DNA from: Burkholderiales bacterium
GTDB taxonomy: Bacteria; Pseudomonadota; Gammaproteobacteria; Burkholderiales; Burkholderiaceae_C
Length of the DNA stretch: 57,516 nucleotides
Direction: 5' to 3'
Assembly: GCA_029268225.1 (NCBI GenBank)
Contig: JAJUGJ010000020.1
Location: 1 to 57,516, forward strand
Positions 19,942 through 27,986 of the stretch are shown in pieces. How positions within the stretch are numbered: the first letter of the stretch is position 1; each line of letters opens with the position of its first letter. Under the pieces are notes generated by a model that ran no database searches, had not been told where the DNA came from, and saw only the letters and a list, made by a program, of their open reading frames with translations. The position numbers and the translations under genes are program-made.

Positions 19942-21217
19942 AATGGGTGGCCAGGACCTTGTCGATCCGCTTGCCGTCCATGTCGACAACTTCGAAGCGC
20001 CAGCCTTCCCATTCGACCGTGTCGGTGGTTTGAGGCAGGCGACCCAGCAACAGCATCACCATGCCGGCCATGGTGTTGTAGCGACCGCGATCTTCATCGG
20101 GCAGGGCCTTGATGGCGAGGCGGTCTTTCAACTCGGGGATGGGGATGAGTCCATCGACCAGCCAGGTGCCGTCTTCGCGCTGGATGGCCCAGGCATCTTC
20201 GGCTTCAGAGGGCGTGAACTCGCCGGTGATGGCTTCCAGCACGTCACGCAGGGTGATCACGCCTTGCACTTCGCCGTACTAGTCCACCACGAACACCATC
20301 TGCGTGTCGGAGCCCCTGAAGTGCTCCAGCAATTCCATGCCCGAGAGGGTTTCCGGTACAAACACCGCAGGCAGCAGGCCTTCGGCCAGGCTGTTGGCCT
20401 GATGCTGCGTCAGCTGGTGCAGCAGTTGCTGGGCCGTGGTCACGCCCACGACGTCGTCAAGCCCGCCTCGGCAGACCGGATAACGCGAGTAGCCATGCTC
20501 GGCAATGATGGCCAGGTTGTCGGCCAGCGGCAGCTCAACGTCCAGCCAGGCAATGTCGCTGCGCGGGATCATCATGGAGCCGATCTGGCGCTCATCCAGG
20601 CGGAACACGTTGCGCACCATCTGGTGCTCGTGCGCTTCGATCACGCCTGCGTCCAGCCCCTCTTCGAGTTGCGCTGCGATTTCTTCTTCGGTCACGCTGC
20701 GGTTGCCGGTATCGCGCACACCCATGAGCCGCAGCATGCCCTCGGTGGTGGCCGCCAGCAGCTTGACGAAGGGCAGGGCCAGCCGTGACAGCCACATCAT
20801 GGGCTTGGCCACGAGGCGTGCCACGGGCTCGGGGTACATCTGGCCCACGCGCTTGGGCACCAGTTCGCCAAAAATGATGGAGACGAAGGTGATGATGACC
20901 ACCACCAGACCAGTGGCGGCGATACTGGCTGCGCCCTCCGTGATGGGCAGCCAGGTCAGCAACCACTCTGCCAGGGGGGGGGAGAATGCGGCCTCACCCA
21001 CGATCCCATTGAGCACGCCGATGGACGTGATGCCGATCTGGACGGTGGAGAGAAACTGTGTGGGATTGTCGTGCAGGCTCATGGCGGCCACGGCACCGGC
21101 ATCGCCGGTTTCGGCCATCACCTGCAGTCTGGCTTTGCGGCTGGCAGCCAGGGACATTTCAGACATGGCGAAAACGCCATTGAGCAGAACCAGAAAAATC
21201 AGTAGCGCTAAGTCCAT
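19928..21217 (-). pseudogene. CNNM/CorC-type transporter gene interrupted by an in-frame TAG
   Basis: A leftward frame of 429 codons whose product would be a full hemolysin C/CorC-like membrane protein: DUF21/CNNM transmembrane domain (about 1-195, with FGELVPKR), two CBS motifs, and the C-terminal CorC/HlyC domain. A single TAG (complement of 20279-20281) falls in the second CBS motif, where homologues read VVDEYGEVQGV. Here the sequence is VVD-stop-YGEVQGV, so one G-to-T change from GAG explains it. The frame is otherwise intact on both sides. A nine-C run lies in the frame at 20974-20982. It could be a recent nonsense mutation, a sequencing error or a read-through codon. Confidence 0.85.
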
Positions 21218-21278
21218 AGAGGGCGCCGACAGGGTCGGGCCGGTCGTTTCGATGCGCCAAGCGTAGCAGAATCACGAA

Positions 21279-22106
21279 ATGATCTATTTAGTGGGTGACT
21301 TGCAGGGCTGCTGCAAACCGCTGGAGCGCTTGCTTCAGACGATTGATTTTTCGCCGTCGCGCGACCAGTTGTATGTGTTGGGGGACCTCGTGAACCGGGG
21401 ACCCGACTCCTTGGGGGTCCTGCAACGTTTGCGCAGCCTGGAGGGGGCGGCGACGTGCTTGCTGGGTAACCACGACCTGCATCTGCTGGCGGTGGCGCAT
21501 GGGGTGCGCAAGCCTCACCGCAGTGACACGCTGGATCCCATTTTGAATGCGGCCGACCGTGATGACTGGTTGAACTGGTTGCGCCAGCAGAATCTGGCCG
21601 TGCATGCGCATGGTTGGCTGATGGTGCATGCCGGCGTGGTGCCACAGTGGGATGCCGCTCAGACGGTGGCTTTGGCTGGGGAGGTGGAAGCCATGCTCCG
21701 CAGCCCGGACGTGGGCGCTTTTCTGACCACGATGTATGGCAACGAGCCGGCCCGTTGGGATGAGCGCCTGCAGGGCGTGGACCGCTGGCGTTGTGTGGTC
21801 AATAGCCTGACGCGGCTGCGGTTTTGTGCGGCGGACGGCACGATGGAGTTTGCCACCAAGGAGGGGGCGGGTGGCGCGCCCGAGGGCTATCTGCCCTGGT
21901 TTGAGGTGCCTGGCCGTCGGACCCAAGGCACGCCGGTGGCGTTCGGCCACTGGTCCACCCTGGGCTTGATCAATCGGGACGATCTGCTGGCGCTGGACAC
22001 CGGATGCATCTGGGGCGGTCATCTGACGGCGGTGCGTGTCGATGGCGCCACGCGCGAGGTGATTCAGATCCCTTGTCCGCAGGCACAGAAACCGGGCAAG
22101 GCTTGA
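21279..22106 (+). CDS. apaH: Symmetrical bis(5'-nucleosyl)-tetraphosphatase
   Basis: Hydrolyses Ap4A to two ADP. The 275-residue protein belongs to the calcineurin-like phosphoesterases; metal-site motifs visible are GDLQGC (residue 6 on), GDLVNRGPDS, GNHDLHLLA and the late VFGHW-equivalent AFGHWSTLG. Start MIYLVGDLQG is typical. It is divergent from the interrupted transporter gene and is followed by tRNA-Ser. Confidence 0.95.
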   Translation: MIYLVGDLQGCCKPLERLLQTIDFSPSRDQLYVLGDLVNRGPDSLGVLQRLRSLEGAATCLLGNHDLHLLAVAHGVRKPHRSDTLDPILNAADRDDWLNWLRQQNLAVHAHGWLMVHAGVVPQWDAAQTVALAGEVEAMLRSPDVGAFLTTMYGNEPARWDERLQGVDRWRCVVNSLTRLRFCAADGTMEFATKEGAGGAPEGYLPWFEVPGRRTQGTPVAFGHWSTLGLINRDDLLALDTGCIWGGHLTAVRVDGATREVIQIPCPQAQKPGKA

Positions 22107-22129
22107 TCCGCCACTACAATGCAGGTCAT

Positions 22130-22219
22130 GGGTGTGTGGCCGAGCGGTTTAAGGCACCGGTCTTGAAAACCGGCGACCGTTTGCGCGGTCCGTGAGATCG
22201 AATCTCACCGCACCCGCCA
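22130..22219 (+). tRNA. tRNA-Ser (anticodon UGA)
   Basis: Ninety bases including an encoded CCA. Acceptor GGGTGTG (22130-22136) pairs with CGCACCC (22209-22215), followed by the discriminator G and CCA. The D arm begins TGGCCGAGCGG; the anticodon loop is CTTGAAA with anticodon TGA; a long variable arm (class II) is present. The 3' end doubles as the phage attachment site, and the gene is left complete by the insertion. A TACAAT at 22115-22120 is a plausible -10 element. Confidence 0.96.
22203..22219 (+). repeat. attL core (3' end of tRNA-Ser)
   Basis: The 17-base sequence TCTCACCGCACCCGCCA, which is the 3' end of the tRNA, recurs exactly once in the same orientation at 57258-57274. The integrase gene begins 163 bases inward, as usual for tRNA-integrating elements. 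Confidence 0.9.
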
Positions 22220-22382
22220 GTCATCTCTGGTGATTCCGAAACATTGCGCACGTTGAGAAAAAAAGCGTTGCACAATCAACGGCTTGCAAGCGGCAAAGCC
22301 TCCGGATTCACCTCAATAAGGCACCGTTCCCCACATCGACGTGGCGGTATCTGTGTAGGCACGCTGCAGTTGATCTGACACG

Positions 22383-23567
22383 ATGCCTACAAATACCCTG
22401 ACGGACACCGCGTGCCGAAGCGCCAAGCCAGGTGAGAAGCCCCGCAAGCTGTTTGACGGCCACGGGATGTTCCTCTTCGTCTCGCCGACAGGGGCCAAGG
22501 TGTGGCGCATGTCGTATCGATTGGACGGAAAGCCACAGACGGCCACGTTCGGCCCCTACCCGCTGGTGACCCTGGCCGAGGCGCGCGCGAAGCGCGATGA
22601 GCTGCGCAAGCAACTCCTGCTCGGCGAGAACCCCAAGGCCTCGAGGGCGGCACCAGCCGTGCCAACCTTCCAGGCTGCGAGCGATACCTACTGGGATGGG
22701 CGCCTGGACATCACCGATGCCTACCGGATGAACGCCAAGAACGGCATCACCCAGCACCTTGGCCCGCACATTGGGCCAGTGCCGGTGAGCCAGGTTTCGA
22801 AGGACGCGCTGCTCAATGCCCTGCTTGAGATGGACAAGGCCGGGCTGCTGGTCTATGTCAGGTCCGTGCGCGGCTGGGCGTCTCAGGTGTTTGACTGGGC
22901 CATTGAGCGGGGCTACCGCCAGGACAACCCGGCCGCGCTGATCAAGCCGGCCAAGGCTTTCAGGGTTCCGGCGCGGGAGTCACACGCTGCAATTACGCCA
23001 GCGCAGGTGCACACGCTGATGGAGCGGCTGAAGTTCGAGGACCAGCTGCAGTCGGTGATCGCCTGCAAGTTGCTGGCCCTGACGTGGGTGCGCACCGTTG
23101 AGCTGCGCACGATGCTTTGGGCCGAGCTGGAGGGGGAGGTCGATGCGTGGCACACCTGGCGCATTCCCGCTGGCAAGATGAAGCGACGCAATGAGCACCT
23201 GGTGCCGCTGTCGCGCCAGGCGGTGGAGCTGCTGGCCATTCAGCGTATGCGCTGCCGGGGCAGCAAGTATGTGTTCCCGGGTGAGCACACCATCTTGCGG
23301 CCGATGTCAGAGAACGCGGTGCTGTATCTGCTGCACCGGATTGGCTACAAGGGTGAGATGACGGGGCACGGGTGGCGGTCGGTGGTGTCGACCTGGGCGA
23401 ACGAGCGGGGCTACCCGCCCGATGCCATTGAGCGCCAGTTGGCGCATGTGCCTGGGGACAAGGTGAGGGCGGCCTACAACCGTGCCGCCTACCTGCCCCA
23501 GCGAAAAGAGATGCTGCAGGACTGGGCCGACTGGCTATATGCGGATGCCGGCTGCGGCCAGGGTTGA
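22383..23567 (+). CDS. int: Phage tyrosine integrase (P4/CP4-57 type)
   Basis: Catalyses site-specific recombination at tRNA-Ser. 394 residues: an N-terminal DUF4102-type arm-binding domain (TDTACRSAKPGEKPRKLFDG), a core-binding domain, and a catalytic domain. The catalytic set is visible: Arg237 (WVRTVEL), His272 (HLVPLS), His329-x-x-Arg332 (HGWR), His355, and Tyr365 or Tyr370 in AYNRAAYLPQR. It lies next to attL. Its 3' end overlaps the convergent excisionase-like gene by 33 bases. Confidence 0.96.
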   Translation: MPTNTLTDTACRSAKPGEKPRKLFDGHGMFLFVSPTGAKVWRMSYRLDGKPQTATFGPYPLVTLAEARAKRDELRKQLLLGENPKASRAAPAVPTFQAASDTYWDGRLDITDAYRMNAKNGITQHLGPHIGPVPVSQVSKDALLNALLEMDKAGLLVYVRSVRGWASQVFDWAIERGYRQDNPAALIKPAKAFRVPARESHAAITPAQVHTLMERLKFEDQLQSVIACKLLALTWVRTVELRTMLWAELEGEVDAWHTWRIPAGKMKRRNEHLVPLSRQAVELLAIQRMRCRGSKYVFPGEHTILRPMSENAVLYLLHRIGYKGEMTGHGWRSVVSTWANERGYPPDAIERQLAHVPGDKVRAAYNRAAYLPQRKEMLQDWADWLYADAGCGQG

Positions 23568-23732
23568 GAGCTTCCAGCCCTGTTTCTTGCGGCTCATGGC
23601 CACGTCCGGCGGTGGCAGGGTCCCCGCCTTCATCCACCGTCGCATCGTTTCACTGCACACCCCCAGTTTGACCTGGAGGTCTGGCCGGAAGATGAGCGGT
23701 TCGCCTGGGGTGGTATGGCTCGACTTATCCAA
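23535..23732 (-). CDS. AlpA-like small HTH protein, probable excisionase
   Basis: A 65-residue protein with a MerR/AlpA-type winged helix: LQVKLGVCSETMRRWMKAG followed by LPPPDVAMSRKKQGWKLSTL. Small proteins of this shape next to integrases act as recombination directionality factors or int regulators. It is the last gene of the leftward early operon and overlaps the integrase tail-to-tail, so early transcription would make it while running antisense into int. Function inferred from fold and place. Confidence 0.75.
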   Translation of the reverse strand: MDKSSHTTPGEPLIFRPDLQVKLGVCSETMRRWMKAGTLPPPDVAMSRKKQGWKLSTLAAAGIRI

Positions 23733-23964
23733 GGATGCCCCCCACGTGATCTTGGCGGGATGGCATCTCGCTCCAATGGGTGACGTCTGTCACTGGCTGA
23801 CCATGTGCGTCACACCACAGAGGCCCGTTGTCGTCGTCGCCCATGTAGGCCCCGAGTTGCCCGACAGGGCTGGTGGCGTCGAAGATCAGCACGTCGGTGT
23901 CAGCGTCTGGCATCGACTCGGTGACATGGTAGAGCGTGACTTGCAGGTGTTGTGGAGTGGTCAT
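23725..23964 (-). CDS. DUF551-like phage protein
   Basis: A 79-residue acidic protein. The pattern MTTPQHLQVTLYHVTESMPD, then DTDVLIFDA and ending VTDVTHWSEMP, matches DUF551, small phage proteins of unknown role with a conserved C-terminal HW. The start at 23964 follows AAGGAGGCAG, a strong ribosome-binding site, and overlaps the upstream gene by four bases. The frame is open further upstream, but that part lacks a ribosome-binding site. Confidence 0.75.
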   Translation of the reverse strand: MTTPQHLQVTLYHVTESMPDADTDVLIFDATSPVGQLGAYMGDDDNGPLWCDAHGQPVTDVTHWSEMPSRQDHVGGILG

Positions 23965-24320
23965 TCTGCCTCCTTGATGACCGTGTATCCGGCCCGTCTC
24001 AGGGTGCGGATGGCATCCTGGATGCGCTGGTGCTCGTCCTGGTCGAACGAATCGACCCAACAGTAGAGGCCGCCTCGCAGCTCAATCGCCCCTTTGGCGA
24101 TGTCGGTCTTGAGCAGGGCATACACGTTGCCGGTGCTCCCGCAAAGATCTGCCTCAATGGCGAGGTCTGACGCGGATGCCTCGCCGCGCTGGCGCAGGTA
24201 CTGGCGCATCTTGTCGGTCTTGGTCGCCGGGCGGTCTTGGGCATGGCTCTCTGAGGGACTGCGAACCATTCGACGTCCGTGCGTGATCTGTTCAATCAGA
24301 TGGGAAAACGGGTTGTTCAT
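23961..24320 (-). CDS. Hypothetical phage protein with helix-turn-helix-like region
   Basis: A 119-residue protein not assigned to a named family. Residues about 38-80 (MRQYLRQRGEASASDLAIEA then GSTGNVYALLKTDIAKGAIE) look like a winged helix of the kind used by small regulators, ending in RGGLYCWVD. It overlaps both neighbours by four bases in an ATGA arrangement and so is part of the coupled early operon. A DNA-binding role is inference. Confidence 0.65.
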   Translation of the reverse strand: MNNPFSHLIEQITHGRRMVRSPSESHAQDRPATKTDKMRQYLRQRGEASASDLAIEADLCGSTGNVYALLKTDIAKGAIELRGGLYCWVDSFDQDEHQRIQDAIRTLRRAGYTVIKEAE

Positions 24321-26173
24321 GCTGCGCGCTCCAGAGCTTGGCGCTCGTCGTAGTTCGCGGCAACGATTCGCCGCATGCTAAGAGGGCTCACCGAGTTGCC
24401 GCACATCCGAACCTGCGCGGTCTTGGTCAGGACCTTGCCGCAGGACGTGCGGTCGATGATGTAAGCGGCCGGGAAGTCCTGGGCGTTGTAGAGCTCGCGG
24501 GGCGTCAGCATGCGGAGCGTGATGTCCACGACGACGTAGGGCTCGCCCTTGAGCCAGACTGTCACCAGCGCAAGACGATCCTTCGTGGTGATGGTCGTGG
24601 CCGGATCTCGCAGGTCGGCCCACTGGCCGCCCTCCCGGTGGTAGCGCATGAGGAAGGCTGCGCACCTCATGGCGCCATCGTGGTGCTCGGGGCTCAGCTG
24701 GTATTCAACCAGGCCGTGGTGCTCGCCGCCGGCTGCGACAGTCGCGATCGGTTCTCGCAGATCCCGGCCGGTGCTGTGATGGCGGAGGGTGGTCAGGTGC
24801 GCTGCGATCAGCTGCTGCTGACTGCCGGTGGTGGTCACCGTGGTGGCCGGCTCGCGCAGATCCTTGGCGTGGGTGGTGTTGAACCCGCCGTTCGCCTGGA
24901 CCATGAAGGCGGTGGTCAGGCCATGGCCGCCAGAGCCGCTCGCGGTGATTGCGCCAACGGGAGTTTGGATGTCGCGAGAGCCTGTGCCCCAGCGCTTCGT
25001 TGGCCCCGCGCCCTCACCGTGCCCAACCTGCACCAGCAGGGCGGATGTAAGGCCAAACTTGCAGGCGCCGGCAACGACGGTGCCAAGGGGCTTGTCAATG
25101 TCTAGGACTCGTGGGGCCTGTCCCTCGCGCTCTCCGTAGCCAGTCTGAACGAGGGTCGCGGCCATCAAGGCTGTCTCGCCACCCTTTGCAGTGGTGATGG
25201 TACGCATTGGGTCGCGCAGGTCATACGCGGTGTCGCGTGTATGGGTGACGGGCACCAGGGCGCCCGGCTGAGGAACGATGAACGGGTCAACCGAATCGAT
25301 CACGAACTTGCGCATGCCATGGGCGATCCGGCGCATGGTGGCGTCGGCCAGGGGCTTCTTGCGGCCGAAGATGCTGGTGCCGGGGATCGACCAGTCGATG
25401 CACTCGGACACGGGGCGCCACTTCTTCTGCCCAGCCTTCGGCTTCTTGGCATGGTCGAGCTCGGGCCAGGCGATCGGCAGGCCATCGCGGCGGGCCACCA
25501 TGTAGAGCCGCTCGCGGGTGCTGTGGGCGCCCAGGTCGGCATTGCAGATCACGCGCCACTGCACGACGTAGCCCATGTCGCGCAGGCCCTGCACGAAGTG
25601 CCCCCAGTTGTGGCCCTTACGATTGGGGTCGGGCACGAGGAACTGGTTGCGGCGCGGCACGTGCTCACCAGGCTCGGCCACTCGGTAGGTCTTCTTGCCG
25701 TCCTGGCTGGTGATCATGTCGAGGGTGATGACGCGTCCGGTCTCCTTGCATCGCTTGGCGACCAGGGGCGACCACTGGAGCATCTGCTCGACGTTCTCCA
25801 GTGTGATGACGTCGGGCTTCACCTTCCCGGCCCAGCGGTGCACGACCCACGCCAGCGAGCGGATTTCCTGGGAGCGCGGTTGCCCGCCCTTGGCCTGGCT
25901 GTGGTGGGTGCAATCTGGCGAAGCGTGCAAGAGGCCAACAGGCATTCCAGTCGTCGCCTGAATCGGGCAGACCTCCCAGACGTCAGCGATGTAGTGCTTG
26001 GTCTGGGGGTGATTGACCTCGTGCATGCCAATGGCGTCGGGGTCGTGGTTGATCGCGATGTCGACATGCCGGCCGACTGCCTGTTCAATGCCGGTACTGG
26101 CGCCGCCACCACCCGCGAACAGGTCAACGATCAGCTTCGACGCGATGGGAAGAATGTACTGACCGTTGATCAT
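24317..26173 (-). CDS. Phage DNA (cytosine-5) methyltransferase with repeated central region
   Basis: A 618-residue C5-type methyltransferase. SAM-binding motif I is DLFAGGGGASTG (17-28). Motif IV carries the catalytic Cys88 in SPDCTHHS, so it is PDC rather than the usual PPC/PCQ. Motif VI is ENV (126-128). Motif IX is RMLTPREL (554-561) and motif X VRMCGNSVSP (588-597). Between motifs VIII and IX, residues 318-540 contain six diverged repeats built on DLRDP-x-x-T-I-T. No partner endonuclease is present, so it is an orphan enzyme, probably for protection from host restriction or epigenetic control. Confidence 0.9.
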   Translation of the reverse strand: MINGQYILPIASKLIVDLFAGGGGASTGIEQAVGRHVDIAINHDPDAIGMHEVNHPQTKHYIADVWEVCPIQATTGMPVGLLHASPDCTHHSQAKGGQPRSQEIRSLAWVVHRWAGKVKPDVITLENVEQMLQWSPLVAKRCKETGRVITLDMITSQDGKKTYRVAEPGEHVPRRNQFLVPDPNRKGHNWGHFVQGLRDMGYVVQWRVICNADLGAHSTRERLYMVARRDGLPIAWPELDHAKKPKAGQKKWRPVSECIDWSIPGTSIFGRKKPLADATMRRIAHGMRKFVIDSVDPFIVPQPGALVPVTHTRDTAYDLRDPMRTITTAKGGETALMAATLVQTGYGEREGQAPRVLDIDKPLGTVVAGACKFGLTSALLVQVGHGEGAGPTKRWGTGSRDIQTPVGAITASGSGGHGLTTAFMVQANGGFNTTHAKDLREPATTVTTTGSQQQLIAAHLTTLRHHSTGRDLREPIATVAAGGEHHGLVEYQLSPEHHDGAMRCAAFLMRYHREGGQWADLRDPATTITTKDRLALVTVWLKGEPYVVVDITLRMLTPRELYNAQDFPAAYIIDRTSCGKVLTKTAQVRMCGNSVSPLSMRRIVAANYDERQALERAA

Positions 26174-26652
26174 GCTGCATGCTCCAGTCGTTGGTAGACC
26201 TCAGCGCCGGCGATGTCGCTCATCTGGATCTCGGCGTTGTCGATGCGTCTTGAGATGTGGTCGGCGTCGGGAACGCAGGCCATGGCCAGGTCGGCGTGTT
26301 TCATGAGCAGATCGCCGGCGGCCTGGGAGGCCTGGTGGATGGGCTCGGCCAACGCCACCCGCCAGGCGCAGCCGTCGATGGCCAGCTGCACGACGTTGCG
26401 CAGCATGCTGTGCAGGCGCTTGGCCTCGGGCGTGCCGGGGCTGGTCTGGGCTGCGATCTCGGCTCCCAGGCCGATCACCCAGGCGATGTGGGCGATCAGT
26501 CCTTTGGCGAACTCGCCCTCCTGCAGCAGGAAGATCTCGATGCTGATGGTGCGCAGGTGGCTGCGCATTTTGTGCTTGGCCATGGCCACCGCGATCGGAT
26601 TGCTCTTGATCATCGCGTGGCGGTCGGTGTTGTGGTGCTTGCGGGGGCTCAT
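26170..26652 (-). CDS. Hypothetical phage protein
   Basis: A 160-residue, mainly helical protein of unknown family. It has a basic N-terminus (MSPRKHHNTDRHAM) and a helix-rich body (FLLQEGEFAKGLIAHIAWVI, then AKRLHSMLRNVVQLAIDG). The start at 26652 overlaps the stop of the dNMP kinase-like gene (ATGA), and its own stop overlaps the methyltransferase start. An internal Met at residue 14 is an alternative. The longer upstream frame is a shadow of the kinase gene. Confidence 0.65.
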   Translation of the reverse strand: MSPRKHHNTDRHAMIKSNPIAVAMAKHKMRSHLRTISIEIFLLQEGEFAKGLIAHIAWVIGLGAEIAAQTSPGTPEAKRLHSMLRNVVQLAIDGCAWRVALAEPIHQASQAAGDLLMKHADLAMACVPDADHISRRIDNAEIQMSDIAGAEVYQRLEHAA

Positions 26653-27311
26653 GCTGCGCGTCCTTGAAAGCGGGTGAATTGCTCGATGACCGCGCGGTGG
26701 GTGGCTTGGCGCAGGTTGTCGAGGGTGCTGGTGTTCACGATGTCGAAGTCGACCTGGATGTGGTCGGTGCGCTCGGTTTCGTGGGCGCCTGTGTCGCTGG
26801 CCATGGAGGTGCCGTCCTGGCGGTGCACGCGGGCCAGATGGCCGCCCATGAGCTTGACGAAGGCGGCTTCGTCCTGGGTGCGCACGTCGGTGATGACGAT
26901 GCGGTGGATGCCGCTGCTGGTCAGTCGATGGATCCGCTGGTTGAGAAGGTTGATCCAGTGGAGGGCGTTCTGGGCCAGCCGAAACTCGGTGCCCCAGCGT
27001 TGCATGACCCAGCGGGGGCTGCGCATCTGGTGGATGTCGAGCGGTTGCACTGCAGCCCATTCGATGAACTCGGCCGAGTTGCAGCGCGCGATGGCCAGGC
27101 CCGGCAGGGGCGTCTCTTTGGTCACGCGCTCGGTCAGCATGCGCTCGTCGATGCCCCAGGCTCTGGCAACTTCGGCGCGGATGGCGTCTGCGAAGGCGAT
27201 GCTGGTGAAGCCTAGTTCTGTGAGCGCCGTTGCGCACGAGTTCTTGCCCGCGCTGGCCTTGCCGGTAAGCCCCAGCAGCGCGATGGGCTGGGCGGTGTTG
27301 AGGTGGAACAT
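26649..27311 (-). CDS. Deoxynucleoside monophosphate kinase-like protein
   Basis: A 220-residue P-loop protein. The Walker A-like loop is LTGKASAGKNSCA (about 14-26), followed by GFTSIAFADAIRAEVARAWG, which matches phage and adenylate-kinase-like dNMP kinases; a later strand IHRIVITDVRTQDEAAF fits the Walker B/LID area. It probably supplies dNTP precursors during phage replication. AGGAGA lies upstream of ATG 27311. The methyltransferase in the same operon could in principle use or modify DNA made from this pool, but no modified-base pathway is evident. Confidence 0.75.
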   Translation of the reverse strand: MFHLNTAQPIALLGLTGKASAGKNSCATALTELGFTSIAFADAIRAEVARAWGIDERMLTERVTKETPLPGLAIARCNSAEFIEWAAVQPLDIHQMRSPRWVMQRWGTEFRLAQNALHWINLLNQRIHRLTSSGIHRIVITDVRTQDEAAFVKLMGGHLARVHRQDGTSMASDTGAHETERTDHIQVDFDIVNTSTLDNLRQATHRAVIEQFTRFQGRAA

Positions 27312-27334
27312 GGGTGCTGGTCTCCTGTCGGTGG

Positions 27335-27607
27335 TCAGTCGTCGTCGCGCTCGCCTGCTGCGGCGCGCTTGCGGTCGAAGATGGGGGGCGTGTGTGGCAG
27401 GCACGGGCGGCGTTCAGGCGCAGTGCTAGCTGGTGTCTGGGCTTGGGTCGTGCGCTGCAGCCGTGAGCGGCGCAGCTTGGCCTCGAGGCTCACCAGCTTG
27501 GCCAGCAGGGCGTCTGCCATGACCTGGTCGAAGCTGGCGGGCCAGTTCGGGCGGCGGCGGTTGTGCCAGGCAGTCACCAGTTCGTCGTGGGTGAATGGGG
27601 TTGCCAT
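27335..27607 (-). CDS. Hypothetical phage protein
   Basis: A 90-residue protein, basic, with an N-terminal helix pair (FTHDELVTAWHNRRRPNW, then MADALLAKLVSLEAKLRRSR) and a disordered, charged tail ending AAAGERDDD. No family recognised. A good ribosome-binding site (GGAGATGA) precedes ATG 27607, and it lies between two other early genes with small gaps. Confidence 0.6.
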   Translation of the reverse strand: MATPFTHDELVTAWHNRRRPNWPASFDQVMADALLAKLVSLEAKLRRSRLQRTTQAQTPASTAPERRPCLPHTPPIFDRKRAAAGERDDD

Positions 27608-27610
27608 GGC

Positions 27611-27778
27611 TCATCTCCCAGCCAAGGCCTTCAGCCAGTCCATGAACAGGGCCACGACGGTGCCGCCTACTGCGCTGCCGCCCACAACCCCGTAGAACAG
27701 GCCGATGGCCAGCCCTTGGCGGTACACGGCAGTGAAGGCTCGCCGCAGCACCAGGGTTCGGTGCACGCGCGGGGTCAT
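27611..27778 (-). CDS. Small membrane protein (55 aa)
   Basis: A 55-residue frame from the ATG complementary to 27776-27778 to the TGA at 27611-27613. It has a basic N-terminus (MTPRVHRTLVLRRAF) and one hydrophobic, Gly-rich segment (GLAIGLFYGVVGGSAVGG then TVVALFMDWL), so it is probably a single or hairpin membrane protein. Its start overlaps the stop of the preceding small gene (ATGA), and the next gene starts three bases after its stop. Place in a tightly packed operon is the main support. Confidence 0.6.
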   Translation of the reverse strand: MTPRVHRTLVLRRAFTAVYRQGLAIGLFYGVVGGSAVGGTVVALFMDWLKALAGR

Positions 27779-27963
27779 GACAGCCTCCAGGCGCGCAGCA
27801 GGCGGGGCATGCCGAAGCGCTGGATGGCGATGTCTTCGGCGGCGCGGGTCGAGGTGGCGATCTGGATGTAGGCGTTGCGCTTGCCTTCGTCATCGACGTG
27901 AACCACGTCATAGGCCTTGGGCTTCGTGTCGGCAGGGCAGGTTGTGGCTGGGGCTGACTGCAT
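27775..27963 (-). CDS. Hypothetical small phage protein
   Basis: A 62-residue protein, MQSAPATTCPADTKPKAYDV then NAYIQIATSTRAAEDIAIQR. Family unknown; the second half looks like an alpha/beta unit. ATG 27963 is preceded by AAAGGAG at ideal spacing. An upstream ATG at 27990 overlaps the primase stop (ATGA) and would add nine residues, so either start is possible. It overlaps the downstream membrane-protein gene by four bases. Confidence 0.6.
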   Translation of the reverse strand: MQSAPATTCPADTKPKAYDVVHVDDEGKRNAYIQIATSTRAAEDIAIQRFGMPRLLRAWRLS

Positions 27964-27986
27964 GGCGGCTCCTTTCGTGGCGTGGT

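Noticed and set aside
22281..22300. Small hairpin GGCTT...AAGCC between tRNA-Ser and int as a terminator
   Set aside because: Only five base pairs and no T run, so it should not stop transcription.
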